The notes under the pieces: model-generated
What the model was told of the DNA's origin: nothing
The model's input: the letters and a program-made list of their open reading frames with translations, nothing else
Database searches by the model: none
Position numbers and translations under genes: made by a program
Origin: Neobacillus sp. PS3-34
GTDB lineage: Bacteria > Bacillota > Bacilli > Bacillales > Cytobacillaceae
Direction: 5' to 3'
DNA: 64,000 nucleotides
Assembly: GCF_030915465.1 (NCBI RefSeq)
Contig: NZ_CP133267.1
Coordinates: 2,882,501 to 2,946,500 of the forward strand
Shown here: positions 37,271 through 46,897 of the stretch, in pieces
Layout: each line of letters opens with the position of its first letter
How positions within the stretch are numbered: position 1 is the stretch's first letter

Positions 37271-38593
37271 TTGAGAAAATCATTTATTGCGCTTGCCGCT
37301 GCGGCAGCGGTAGGTTTGGGGAGTTTATTTGGGGGCTTTACGATTCAGACGGAAGCATCCACAAAGGTAGAATCATTAAAAGAGAAAAAAAATCAGGTTC
37401 ATAATCAACGCTCAAGTGTTCAAACAAATATCAATAAAGCAGACCAGCAAATTGGCAATCTGCAAAACAAGCAAGCTGATGTAGAAAAAGAAATCGAGCG
37501 AATTGGACTGGCCATTGTCAGTACTAATCGGAAAATAACAGAGAAAACAAACAAAATTAACGATACAAAGGTTGAAATTCAAAAACTGCAAGCTGATATT
37601 GTCGTTATAAAGGAACGCATCAAAAAAAGAAATGAAATGTTAAAGGACCGTGCCCGCAACTATCAGGAAAATGGCGGTATGGTCAATTACCTTGATGTAT
37701 TAATGGGATCCCAAAGCTTCAATGACTTTGTTGACCGTGCTAATGCGGTCGCAACGATTATGGAAGCCGACCAGGATATCCTGAAGCAGGCCGAAGCGGA
37801 TAAAGCCGAGCTTGAGCAGAAGCAGAAGAAGGTTGAAAATGACCTTGCTAACTTGCAGAGTATGCTAAGTGAGTTAACAAGCATGAAACTAAAACTTAAC
37901 GGCCAGGTTGCTGAACAAAAGAAGTTAATGGCTACTCTTCAAACAAAGGAGCATGAAGTCAGCGAACAAAAAATGGCGCTCCAGGAGGAAAATGACCTTT
38001 TAGCTGCCCAGGAGGTTGCTATTCAGCAGGCGATCAAGCTTGAACAGCAGCGTGCAGCACAGCGCGCGGCAGAATTGGAAAGACAGCGTAAGGAAGCAGC
38101 GCGAAGAGCCGCAGCGGCTGCAGCAGCTGCTCAAAACAGCGGCGGAAATTCATCTTCACAACCAAGTGAACCTTCATACGAAGCGCCAACCTCCAGTGGA
38201 GATTGGATTAAACCGACAATTGGACGAGTATCATCCGGTTTCGGCTCACGTTGGGGCGAATTCCATTACGGAGTCGATTTTGCAAATTCAGGATCAAATG
38301 TTCCAATCTTTGCGGCAGCAGATGGTGTAGTGATTAGATCTTATCTATCCAGCAGCTATGGTAACTGTATCTTTATTGCCCACTCCATTAACGGCGAAGT
38401 ATACACAACCGTTTATGCACATATGCGAGTGCGGTTAGTTCAGGGCGGAGCGGTTTCAAAAGGCCAGCAAATCGGAATCATGGGTAGCACTGGCGAATCA
38501 ACAGGCCAGCATTTACACTTTGAACTCCACCACGGCTCATGGAACCAGGCTAAATCAAATGCAGTCAACCCGGCTGCCTATATTCCAATGTAG
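37271..38593 (+). CDS. FtsEX-associated murein hydrolase, coiled-coil plus M23 peptidase
   Basis: Secreted cell-wall endopeptidase of about 440 residues. A signal peptide (residues 1-28, ending TEAS) is followed by long coiled coils (about 35-275) resembling the PcsB/CwlO/EnvC regulatory region, then an Ala/Arg-rich and a Ser/Pro-rich linker. The LytM/M23 domain has HYGVDFA with zinc-binding His and Asp, and HLHFELHHG near residue 420. The start is TTG 37271, with AAAGGAG 10 bases upstream; TTG 37250 precedes that site. Placement directly after ftsEX supports a partner relation, as known for FtsEX-activated hydrolases. Confidence 0.88.
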   Translation: MRKSFIALAAAAAVGLGSLFGGFTIQTEASTKVESLKEKKNQVHNQRSSVQTNINKADQQIGNLQNKQADVEKEIERIGLAIVSTNRKITEKTNKINDTKVEIQKLQADIVVIKERIKKRNEMLKDRARNYQENGGMVNYLDVLMGSQSFNDFVDRANAVATIMEADQDILKQAEADKAELEQKQKKVENDLANLQSMLSELTSMKLKLNGQVAEQKKLMATLQTKEHEVSEQKMALQEENDLLAAQEVAIQQAIKLEQQRAAQRAAELERQRKEAARRAAAAAAAAQNSGGNSSSQPSEPSYEAPTSSGDWIKPTIGRVSSGFGSRWGEFHYGVDFANSGSNVPIFAAADGVVIRSYLSSSYGNCIFIAHSINGEVYTTVYAHMRVRLVQGGAVSKGQQIGIMGSTGESTGQHLHFELHHGSWNQAKSNAVNPAAYIPM

Positions 38594-38598
38594 TTTTT

Positions 38599-38628
38599 AA
38601 GGGAGAAGCAAATGCTTCTTCCTTTTTT
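38599..38628 (+). terminator. Intrinsic terminator after the M23 gene
   Basis: AAGG-AGAAGCA and TGCTTCT-CCTT arms, then TTTTTT. Confidence 0.88.
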
Positions 38629-38756
38629 GTGTCCTAATATTTATTTAGACTAAAAAAGCTTATAGAAACATCGAATAGGCAAATTTTTTAAAAAATATGG
38701 CTTGTTCTTTTAATTTTTCATAACTCGTCCTTCTTTCACATATATGTTAGTAACCA

Positions 38757-38787
38757 GACATGGGTCTTAGGCCGATGTCCTTTTTTA
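38757..38787 (+). terminator. Second terminator-like hairpin upstream of ctpB
   Basis: GACAT (38757-38761) and ATGTC (38775-38779) arms with inner GG/CC and tail CTTTTTT. It lies 44 bases before ctpB, so it could act as an attenuator. Confidence 0.5.
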
Positions 38788-38830
38788 AGCAAAGGAATTG
38801 GTTATGAGTGAGAATAGAGGGGGTTATTGA

Positions 38831-40286
38831 ATGAATCGAAAGTGGATCGCCCTGCTGATGGCAGGCTCCCTGCTTACAGGGCAGGTGGCACATATGCTGG
38901 AATGTTATGGCTGAAGCCTGATACGGAACCGTCTTTACCTGAACAAACCGTTACAGAAAAGCAGAAAACACCAGCCGGGGAAAAAACAGATACAGAAATG
39001 CTTGCTAAGGTCGGCCAGGCGTATGACCTGATATTAAACCGCTATGTTGAAAATGTGGACCGTGAAAAGCTTACGGAGGGGCGATTCAGGGCATGCTTGC
39101 CGTGCTGAAGGATCCATATTCAGTTTATATGGATAAACAAACCGCGAACCAGTTCAACCAGGCGCTCGAATCCTCCTTTGAGGGTATTGGTGCCGAAGTG
39201 GGTATGGTGGAGGGGAAAATTGTCATCGTTTCACCATTTAAAAATTCACCAGCTGAAAAGGCTGGATTGAAGCCGGATGACCAAATTTTAAAAGTGGACG
39301 GGCAGAGCCTTGATGGGATGGATCTCAGTCAGGCTACACAAAAGATTCGCGGCAAAAAAGGAACATTTGTAAAGCTGGAAATTAAACGGAAAAGTGCAAA
39401 CGAACCGATTAGCATCAATGTAAAGCGCGATGAAATTCCGCTGGAAACAGTCCATTCCGATTTGAAAAAAGTGAACGGCAAAAATATCGGCTATCTGGAG
39501 CTCACTTCTTTTTCTGAAAATACAGCAGCTGACTTTAAAAAACAATTAAGCACATTGGAGGGAAAAGGGTTAAAAGGGCTGGTAATTGATGTGCGCGGCA
39601 ATCCTGGCGGGCTATTATCAAGTGTCGAGGATATCCTTCGCGAGCTGGTAACCGATCAAAAGCCAATGGTCCAAATTGAAACACGGACAGGCAAGAAGGA
39701 ACGTTATTTTACCAATTTGAAAAAGGAAAAAGATTATCCTGTAGCGGTCCTCGTGGATAAGGGAAGTGCTTCTGCCTCAGAAATTCTGGCGGGAGCGTTA
39801 AAGGAAGCGGATCATTATCCGCTCATCGGAGTAAAAACGTTTGGCAAGGGGACAGTCCAGCAGGCCGTGCCAATGGGGGATGGAAGCAATATTAAGCTGA
39901 CATTATTCAAATGGCTGACTCCGGACGGAAATTGGATTCATAAAAAGGGTATCAAGCCAACGATAGAAGTCAAACAGCCGGAAATTTTTGAAACCCATCC
40001 TCTTCAAGTGGAGAAGACACTTCGCCCTGATATGAATAATGAGCAGGTGAAGAATGCCCAGCAAATTTTAAAAGGCCTTGGCTTCAGTCCTGGAAGGACA
40101 GACGGCTATTACAGCTTGGATACATCAAGGGCGGTAATGGCGTTCCAGCAGCATTACGGAATGAGTGCTACTGGTACAATCGGTCCAAAAACGGCTGCCA
40201 AGCTGGAAGACGCAGCCCGTGCCGAGATTAAGAAAGAGAAAAATGATTTGCAGCTGCAAACAGCGTTGAAGCTGCTGGCGAAATAG
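38831..40286 (+). CDS. ctpB: Carboxy-terminal processing peptidase CtpB (two frameshifts)
   Basis: Secreted S41 serine protease; in B. subtilis CtpB cleaves SpoIVFA in sigma-K signalling. ATG 38831 gives MNRKWIALLMAGSLLTG, a signal or anchor helix. One G is missing near 38880 (then GGTYAGMLWLKP) and another near 39080 (EGAIQGMLAVLKDPYSVYM expected). Domains in order: N-terminal helical part, PDZ (about residues 95-175, FEGIGAEVGMVEGKIVIVSPF), S41 catalytic core with GSASASEILAGAL (Ser) and KTFGKGTVQ (Lys), and a peptidoglycan-binding domain near the C terminus (QILKGLGFSPGRTDGYY). About 485 residues. The position before minJ equals yvjB in B. subtilis. Confidence 0.92.
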
Positions 40287-40789
40287 TTTTGTATGGTCAA
40301 AGATAGAATTTCAGCCTCAGGCGAAATAAATACTAAAACCCGCGAGATTATTCCAAATTCGCGCGCGATAATCGTGAAAGCTCGCGAGATTAATAGCAAA
40401 ACCGGCGAGAAAAACAGAGAAACCGGCGAAAATAAGGCTTTCACCCGAAAAAAACATTAAATTTGTTGCCCTTCCGGCTATTTGCCGGAAGGGTTTTTAG
40501 ATTATAAATAGAAATTGGCTTGAATGAGGAGAGTGACGCACCGAATAGGAGCAGAACGGCCGTAAAAAAGTGATGATGACCCTTTCAAATTTGACTCTAC
40601 TTCCTGATATTTAGAGAAAAGACATCATCTTGAGAATTTTCCTGCTTTTTCTTTTTGTTTTCAGAAACTATCAATATGTTTTATGGCAGCATTTTGGTAG
40701 AATAGGCTTTAAGCTAGTAAATTTAAGAAATCTTCACTCGCCGTGTTCGTTACGCAGGGCGATACTATATTTTATTTTAAAAATAGAGG
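40287..40789. repeat. Intergenic region with third phased GCGAGA array and terminator
   Basis: Array cores start at 40320, 40341, 40362, 40383, 40404 and 40425, a step of exactly 21 bases (GGCGAAAT, CGCGAGAT, CGCGCGAT, CGCGAGAT, GGCGAGAA, GGCGAAAA). An intrinsic terminator follows (CCCTTCCGGC / GCCGGAAGGG, about 40469-40497, then TTTTT). The remaining 290 bases up to minJ are AT-rich with no recognised element. A similar array-then-hairpin order occurs at 34.1-34.3 kb. Confidence 0.8.
40469..40499 (+). terminator. Intrinsic terminator after ctpB
   Basis: CCTTCCGGC and GCCGGAAGG arms, loop TATTT, then GTTTTTAG. Confidence 0.9.
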
Positions 40790-41994
40790 TTGGTGGCGAG
40801 ATTGCTGCAGGAGTGGCTTGTGGAATTAGTAAAGGGTATTGGCAAGTTTTTTCTTCATCCAGTTTTTTATTATCTCGTTATTCTGGCCGGCATACTGGGT
40901 GTCATGAGGGTGAAGCGCGAGCGGAAGAATTTTCACGTCAGGGCATATGATGCATACTTTGAACTGCGGCAGCTTTTCCCGCTTGGTTTCATCATTGGTC
41001 TTGGAGTTTCGATCCTTGTCCTGGCGGCGGGGATTGCTGTACCGATTTCCTTGATATTGCTGGTCGCTGCGTTCACCTTCCTGTGGAATCTGACGGCCAA
41101 TATTCGGTTAATGGCTCCCGTCTATACGATTGGTGCCGCGTTTTATGCGTTAATCATCATTTCTCAACAAAAAATCAAGATGCCGATTTTTGCAAGTTCT
41201 TTTGAATCAATTGATAAGCAGGCTTATCCGCCAATTGCTATCTTTTTAGCTCTTTTACTGATTGCGGAAGGAATTCTTATTTTTAAAAATGGCAGTTTTG
41301 GCACATCTCCGAAACTAATCAAGAGCAAGCGCGGACAGCGGGTCGGCGCGCATGAAGTAAAGCGGTTATGGATTCTTCCTGTGTTTATGCTCATCCCTGG
41401 GAATGCCCTTCATCTGCCGTTTGACTGGTGGCCAGTATTCTCCATCGGCGAAGAGAAATTTTCACTTCTTCTGGTGCCTTTCGCTGTCGGCTTCCAGCAG
41501 CAGATTCAAGGCATGCTCCCGAAGGAAGCGGTACGGACGCTAGGGAAAAGGGTTATTGGATTGGGGATATTCATTACGCTCCTTTCCATCGCTGGATACT
41601 GGTTCCCGCTCGTGTCTATTGTAACGGTGGGGATTGCTTTAATCGGTCGTGAAACGCTGTCTTTAATCCAACGAATGAGGGATGAAAATAGTCCATTTTA
41701 TTTTTCGAAAAAAAATCATGGGCTGATGATTCTCGGAGTCCTTCCCGGCTCACCTGCTGACCGTATGGCGCTTCAGGTAGGGGAATTGATCACGAAAGTA
41801 AATGGTGTTCCTATTCATGATGAGGGTGCACTTTATGGCACCTTCAAAAAAACAGGGCGCACTGCAAGCTTGAGGTCATCGACACGAACGGCCAAATCCG
41901 TTTCGTGCAGAGAGCCTTATACGAAGGCGATCATCACGAACTTGGTATACTATTTGTCCAGGATGAGCGGAAGTTGATGGAGAAGATAATCTAA
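40790..41994 (+). CDS. minJ: Cell-division topological protein MinJ (one frameshift)
   Basis: Polytopic membrane protein that links DivIVA to MinD at division sites. Six to seven membrane helices (about residues 15-290) are followed by a cytoplasmic PDZ domain (about 300-395, LMILGVLPGSPADRMALQVGELITKVNG). One A is missing in the A-run at 41846-41852. With it restored, the end reads KNRAHCKLEVIDTNGQIRFVQ and stops at 41992-41994, in place of the garbled end at 41977. About 401 residues, close to B. subtilis MinJ. Start uncertain: TTG 40790, GTG 40793 and TTG 40802 are all in frame with only weak ribosome sites. Location after ctpB supports the name. Confidence 0.85.
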
Positions 41995-42039
41995 AAAAAA
42001 CCCGCCTCAAGTAATCTTACTTGGGGCGGGTTTTTTTTT
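41995..42039 (+). terminator. Intrinsic terminator after minJ
   Basis: Long arms CCCGCCTCAAGTAA and TTACTTGGGGCGGG with loop TC, then T9. This is very strong. Confidence 0.95.
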
Positions 42040-42135
42040 GAAATTTTGCATGCACTCTTATTAGCACATTTAGATTTTTCTAAAAGTATAGATTCCAGTA
42101 GAATGGTGCTATATCAACAATAAAGGGTGAATTTC

Positions 42136-43659
42136 ATGCTTCAGAGGAAAAACAAAATTATGTTTTATTTTAGTATGTTCGTCGTAACTCTGGCTATCAT
42201 TACTCATGTTTTACACAGAGTCTTTCATATTTTTCAAGACCAAATTCTCCTATTACAAGGACACGGAGAGGTTGGTGAAATCTGGCTTGTTAATACTTTA
42301 TTCCTCCTCCCGATAGGTTTTTTAATAGCGGTCATTTGGTTCTTGCGAAAAAATAGTGAACATCGATATATTCCCTGGCTTATTATGCTTACGATCACTT
42401 TTGCCTCAATTTCAATCATTGCTGGAGGGAATGGATTAGTAGAATACCATTTTTCAATTTTTATGGTGCTTGCCAGTCTTGCTTATTATCAAAGGCTGAA
42501 TTTAATAATTTGCAGTACAAGCATATTTGCAGCACAGCATCTTTTAGGCTACTTTACCGCGCCTGAAATCATATGTGGCACAGGCAATTATTCTTTTGGC
42601 TTGTTGCTGATCCATGCACTTTACTTAGTTTTTACTTCGACTGTTATCTGCATTCAAATATACTCATACAACTTAAATACAGCTCAGCTGCAGCAGGAAA
42701 ATATAAAAAAAGAAAATGTCATTAACAAAATAATGAGTGAAATGAAAAAAACATCTACAAAACTATTGCAAGAAGTGCAAACGATTGCCAGTGGGGCAAG
42801 TGAAACTTCTGACGCAAGCAGACAAATTGCCGCCTCAATTCAAACCATGGTAGCTGGAACGGAAAATCAAGCTCATTCTATCGAGGATAGTCAACAATTT
42901 TTAGAACAGGCTACAAATGATCTTCAGCAAATTAATTCTATTACGCTAAATGTAGCTCAATCTTCTGAAAGAACAAAAGAAGAAGTGTTAAAAGGGGAAG
43001 AAAGCGTAGAAAAGATTAGAACCCAATTGGATGTAATTAAAGCAAACGTTCTTCAAATGGATGAGGTAGTTAAAACCCTGGAACGACGTTCGAATGAAAT
43101 TAATAATATTACAAAATATATTTCTGATATTGCGTCTCAAACAAACTTACTTTCTCTAAATGCTGCCATTGAATCTGCACGTGCTGGTGAGGCTGGAAGG
43201 GGATTCGCAGTTGTAGCCGAAGAAGTAAGAAAACTGGCAGTCCAATCAGAAGAATACACGAAGCGAATCAATACTATAATTAGCGAGACAGTAAGTGAAA
43301 CATTGGCCATTCGAAACGTAATCGAAGCAGGCAAGATAGAAGTAGATAAAGGGGAAATTTATTCAGAAGAAACGAGCAAGGTACTTGGAACTATCTCAGC
43401 TGCTTCCAAAGATGTCGTCAGTCAAATTGGAAATATGGCTGCGAAAATCGAAAACATTGATGCTACTTCTCATTTATTGAGTAAGTCTATGAAAGAAGTG
43501 TACTTCATTGCGGAAACAAATCGTCAGGATTCAGAAAACATTGCGGCAGCTTCTGAACAACAACTAGCCACAATGGAATCATTAAATGATTTATCAAAAA
43601 CATTAGAAACTATTTCGTTCTCGCTAGAAAATTTAGTAACAAGCTTAGTAGAACGATGA
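42136..43659 (+). CDS. Methyl-accepting chemotaxis protein with polytopic N terminus
   Basis: Chemoreceptor of 507 residues. It has about six membrane helices packed in residues 1-180, with short loops, in place of the usual two helices and extracellular sensor. There is no HAMP domain; a coiled coil leads to the signalling domain with the hairpin tip [40 protein letters not shown] (about 330-370). The start is ATG 42136, with AAAGGGTGA 6 bases upstream. The signal is probably sensed within or via the membrane (for example redox or lipophilic compounds); this is inference. It is monocistronic after a strong terminator. Confidence 0.9.
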   Translation: MLQRKNKIMFYFSMFVVTLAIITHVLHRVFHIFQDQILLLQGHGEVGEIWLVNTLFLLPIGFLIAVIWFLRKNSEHRYIPWLIMLTITFASISIIAGGNGLVEYHFSIFMVLASLAYYQRLNLIICSTSIFAAQHLLGYFTAPEIICGTGNYSFGLLLIHALYLVFTSTVICIQIYSYNLNTAQLQQENIKKENVINKIMSEMKKTSTKLLQEVQTIASGASETSDASRQIAASIQTMVAGTENQAHSIEDSQQFLEQATNDLQQINSITLNVAQSSERTKEEVLKGEESVEKIRTQLDVIKANVLQMDEVVKTLERRSNEINNITKYISDIASQTNLLSLNAAIESARAGEAGRGFAVVAEEVRKLAVQSEEYTKRINTIISETVSETLAIRNVIEAGKIEVDKGEIYSEETSKVLGTISAASKDVVSQIGNMAAKIENIDATSHLLSKSMKEVYFIAETNRQDSENIAAASEQQLATMESLNDLSKTLETISFSLENLVTSLVER

Positions 43660-43773
43660 GAGAAAAACAAATAATTTAAAAAAGAGGATTTTTCAAACTT
43701 CATTATTTCTGCACATTATAGATTTATAATAAGGGGAAGAAATGAGCAAGCAAGGTAAGGAGATTGATCATGC

Positions 43774-44509
43774 ATGTATGAAATCTTTAGCCAAATTAGC
43801 AATCTGCTTAGCCAGCCCTTTTTAAATATCGGTCGAAGTACAGAAGGTATCCCTATTTTATCAGCATTTGTTTTAGGGATTGTAGGTGCACTGGCACCTT
43901 GCCAATTTACAGGAAATCTAGGGGCTATCACCATATACGTGAATAAATCTGTTCAACTAAAACTTGCTTGGATGGAAGTTCTGTATTTTATTCTTGGGAA
44001 AATCGTTGTTTTTAGCGGCTGGGTATTCTGGTATGGATGATTGGTAGTGAAGTAAAGGATACACTGATTGTACTTTTCCCGTGGATGCGAAAACTAGTCG
44101 GCCTTTGCTCATTTTTATTGGGCTTTTTATGGTTGGCCTGATAAAACTAAGAGGAACAATCACGCTGGGTCGCATATCAGATGTTTTTGAGAAAAAAGGA
44201 AAACTAGGAGCATTTCTTATGGGTGTGAGCTTTACACTCGGGTTCTGTCCGACCATGTTTGTTTTATTTTTCTTAACACTTATGCCAATGGCATTATCAG
44301 TTTCATATGGACCAGTTCTTCCTGGTATCTTTGCGTTAGGGACTTCAATACCAGTCATAATATCGATTTTTCTAATCTGGTATTTTGAATTGAACGGAAA
44401 ATTAATGAATAAAAAAGGCAGAAAACTGGGGATGATTGTTCAAAGGACAGCAGGCATTATCCTTCTCATTTTGGGAATAGTCGATACCATTACTTATTGG
44501 GGACTATAA
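43774..44509 (+). CDS. CcdA/DsbD-family thiol-disulfide membrane protein (two frameshifts)
   Basis: Six-helix membrane protein of about 245 residues related to CcdA, which carries reducing equivalents across the membrane for cytochrome c maturation or other thiol pathways. Conserved Cys occur in GALAPCQFTGN (about residue 41) and LGFCPTMFVLFF (about 150), the expected pair. One base is missing near 44020 (FSGLGILVWMIGSEVKD expected) and one near 44100 (RKLVGPLLIFIGLFMVGLIKLRG expected). ATG 43774 follows AAGGAGA at long spacing. With so many c-type cytochromes in this window, a role in their maturation is attractive, but a metal-related role with the next genes is also possible. Confidence 0.75.
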
Positions 44510-44811
44510 CATGGGTATTAACCATGCCAGTGGATGCATTTTAATAGTGAAAGAATTCACTTCGACAGCTTAATTCTAGGCTGTCTTCTTTGTTTATAAA
44601 GCAGATTGGCTGTAGTGGCCAATCTTTTTTACGTTCCTTCATTTCTTTGTCCAATTGAAGACCCAAACTCCCCCGTTCTAATCAAAAAATTCCACATACA
44701 AAAGTACAAAAAATGTTCAAAGAAAAACCACGGTTTCTGCAAACTTTTCCCTTAATTTATAGATAACGGAACAGAAATTCATATTTACATTATTTAATTG
44801 GGGTGAAGCTT
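44510..44811 (+). terminator. Intergenic stretch with terminator at 44603-44631
   Basis: AGATTGGC (44603-44610) and GCCAATCT (44618-44625) arms with T6; a weaker hairpin GACAGC/GCTGTC precedes it at about 44566-44585. No gene or other recognised signal in the rest. Confidence 0.8.
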
Positions 44812-45336
44812 ATGAACTGGCGCAGGTTGATTATACCTTTATTAGTTATCAGCTTATCGGGTGCAAGAATCGCAATGGCAGATGGAAACCACCAGCATCA
44901 GAAGGCATCTGGTACAGGCAGCTCGGGTACGGAAGAAAACCATGATATGGATGGAATGAATATGGGTGATGGCCACGATATGGATGGAATGGATATGAGT
45001 GATGGCCATGACATGGATAGCATGAAGGGTAACGGTGAGCAAAGCGGCCACGACATGAAGAGCATGAAGGGTAACAGTGAACAAAGCGGCCACGACATGA
45101 AAAGCATGAAGGGTGACAATCATCATGACGGCAACGACATGGAAGGAATGACTGAAGGCGATAACATGGAGGGAATGGACATGGGAGGCAGCCATAGCCA
45201 TGGACCTGTTAAAGAAACGCCGCCGAATGTGAAAGTGCTGGGTACGTTTGGAGCAGTCAACTTGTCATTCATTGTAATCGGCGTCTGGCACAAATTGTTC
45301 AGAAGAAAGGGTGGTTCCGATGGCACTTCCAAATAA
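44812..45336 (+). CDS. Exported His/Met-rich repeat protein with C-terminal membrane helix (metal binding)
   Basis: About 174 residues. The signal peptide (1-24) ends IAMA-DGNHQH. The middle (about 45-135) consists of at least six imperfect repeats of 11-14 residues built on HDMDGM or HDMKSM, rich in His, Met and Asp, typical of copper (I/II) or silver binding. A final helix (about 148-165, VNLSFIVIGVWHKLF) with a basic tail would anchor it. The start is ATG 44812, with GGGGTGA 5-6 bases upstream. It overlaps the Fe-S protein gene by 17 bases, implying coupled synthesis and a common task such as metal delivery. No named family is recognised. Confidence 0.75.
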   Translation: MNWRRLIIPLLVISLSGARIAMADGNHQHQKASGTGSSGTEENHDMDGMNMGDGHDMDGMDMSDGHDMDSMKGNGEQSGHDMKSMKGNSEQSGHDMKSMKGDNHHDGNDMEGMTEGDNMEGMDMGGSHSHGPVKETPPNVKVLGTFGAVNLSFIVIGVWHKLFRRKGGSDGTSK

Positions 45337-46687
45337 GAAGGTGATAGATAAGAAAAAACCATTTGATTTATTATCGATTCCTCTTTTTAAAAAATTTATC
45401 CAAAGCAGATGGTATCCGGGTATTTTCCAATGGGCTGCATTTGTAGTTTTCTCTGTCATTGTTTACGAATTGGTCGCTGGAACCGTTGATCCATCCCGGA
45501 ATATTGGTACCTCTTTAACCTGGGTTTTGTGGTGGCCGCTTGTGCCAATCTTTTTCCTCTTTATAGGCCGATTCTGGTGCGCGATTTGTCCTTTCGGAAA
45601 GCTAAGCGATATTATCAGAAAAGTGATCGGCAGCGAGAGGCCGATGCCAAAATTTTTAAGAAAATACGGGTTATGGATGATTGATCTTTTCTTTATTGCC
45701 ATTACATGGAGTGACCATATCTGGGGAATTGTCGAATCTCCAAGAGGATCAGGATATCTGCTTTTAGTATTGGTTACGATGGTTGTAGCGACTTCGGTTT
45801 TTTATGAAAGACGGACATTCTGTAAGACTTTATGTTTCCTAGGAGGCTTATCAGGAAACTATTCCCGTTCTGGTGCGCTCGAGCTTCGTGGAACACCGGA
45901 TATATGCCGGACATGTAAAACGCAGTCCTGCTTTAAAGGAAGCGACAAAGCCGAAGGATGCCCGATGTTCCAATTTGTTAAAACGATGGATTCAACTGCC
46001 GATTGCAATTTGTGCGGAAATTGTGTGAAATCGTGCCCGAACAATTCGATTACGATCTCCCCGCGTATTCCAACATCAGAATTATGGGGAATCAAACAGC
46101 CCAAAATCGAGCATGCATTTTTAGCGGCTGTCATTATGGGTATCGTTTTTGTACAAAATATAACAATGGTAGCCATTTGGCAGGATATTTTAAAAGCAAT
46201 CGGGTCGGTTACTGGGACAGACAATTACAATGTTAACTTTACAGTCGCGTTTATTATTTCAATGCTGCTGCCAATCGGCTTGTTACTGGGAACTGCTAAA
46301 CTCGCCACAATGACAGGCGGTTCAGCAGAAAAGGTAAAGCAGAATTTCATTCGATTTGGATATGCCATTATTCCTTTGGATTTGGCGGGGCACCTTGCCC
46401 ATAACCTCTTCCATATCATCACGGAAGGAAAAGCAATCTGGTATAACACTTTAGCTTTCTTTGGAGCAAATGTTACGAGAGGAGATCTTGCTTTTGCACC
46501 AGCATCAACTGTACAAATTTTTCAATATATTATTGTGGTTTTAGGGCTGGCAGGGTCAGTTTACACGGTTTACCGTATCGGCAATAAGGGTTCATTCACG
46601 AAAGTGATGCCCTATTATATCCTGATGGTACTGCTGGCTGTCGCGAATATCTATCTATTCTCACTTCCGATGATGCATAGGGTTTAA
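45320..46687 (+). CDS. NosR/NapH-like 4Fe-4S membrane protein
   Basis: Membrane protein of 455 residues with about nine to ten helices and ferredoxin clusters. Motifs: FWCAICPFGKLSD (about residue 90, the CxxCP pattern of NosR/NapH/RdxA proteins), CRTCKTQSCFKGSDKAEGC (about 195-215), and a 4Fe-4S site CNLCGNCVKSCP (about 232-243). It probably moves electrons through or along the membrane to an exported acceptor. The start is ATG 45320, with AAAGGGTGG upstream, within the preceding gene. Coupling to a copper-type binding protein recalls Nos systems, but no nosZ is nearby. Substrate is unknown. Confidence 0.8.
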   Translation: MALPNKKVIDKKKPFDLLSIPLFKKFIQSRWYPGIFQWAAFVVFSVIVYELVAGTVDPSRNIGTSLTWVLWWPLVPIFFLFIGRFWCAICPFGKLSDIIRKVIGSERPMPKFLRKYGLWMIDLFFIAITWSDHIWGIVESPRGSGYLLLVLVTMVVATSVFYERRTFCKTLCFLGGLSGNYSRSGALELRGTPDICRTCKTQSCFKGSDKAEGCPMFQFVKTMDSTADCNLCGNCVKSCPNNSITISPRIPTSELWGIKQPKIEHAFLAAVIMGIVFVQNITMVAIWQDILKAIGSVTGTDNYNVNFTVAFIISMLLPIGLLLGTAKLATMTGGSAEKVKQNFIRFGYAIIPLDLAGHLAHNLFHIITEGKAIWYNTLAFFGANVTRGDLAFAPASTVQIFQYIIVVLGLAGSVYTVYRIGNKGSFTKVMPYYILMVLLAVANIYLFSLPMMHRV

Positions 46688-46713
46688 GACTTCATTTTTA
46701 ATAATATAGTGAG

Positions 46714-46752
46714 CCGATTTTCTCCAAGAATAAGGGGAACATCGGCCTTTTA
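46714..46752 (+). terminator. Terminator after the Fe-S protein gene
   Basis: CCGAT-N3-CTCC and GGGG-N3-ATCGG arms, tail CCTTTTA. Confidence 0.65.
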
Positions 46753-46897
46753 TGATTATGTTAATCTAGTGTTTGCGATCCTTCCTGGATCGATTCTGAA
46801 TTATTCAATGTTTACTGAGAATTTTAAAGGAAATTATAAAAATAAGAAAATCATTTTTTTAGAAACTAACTTAAGAATTCTGGGGTGTTTTATTGAA

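Noticed and set aside
40154..40444. Protein-coding ORF over the third GCGAGA array (minus strand)
   Set aside because: Overlaps the end of ctpB, lacks a ribosome site, and the heptad pattern follows from the 21-base DNA period; equivalent frames in the other arrays contain stops.
45019..45135. Tandem repeat in the His/Met-rich gene as a mobile or CRISPR-like element
   Set aside because: It is an in-frame coding repeat of HDM(D/K)SMKG units, explained by metal-binding function.
44854..45201. Antisense ORF over the His/Met-rich gene
   Set aside because: Open only because of the repetitive codons of the real gene; no ribosome site or plausible protein.
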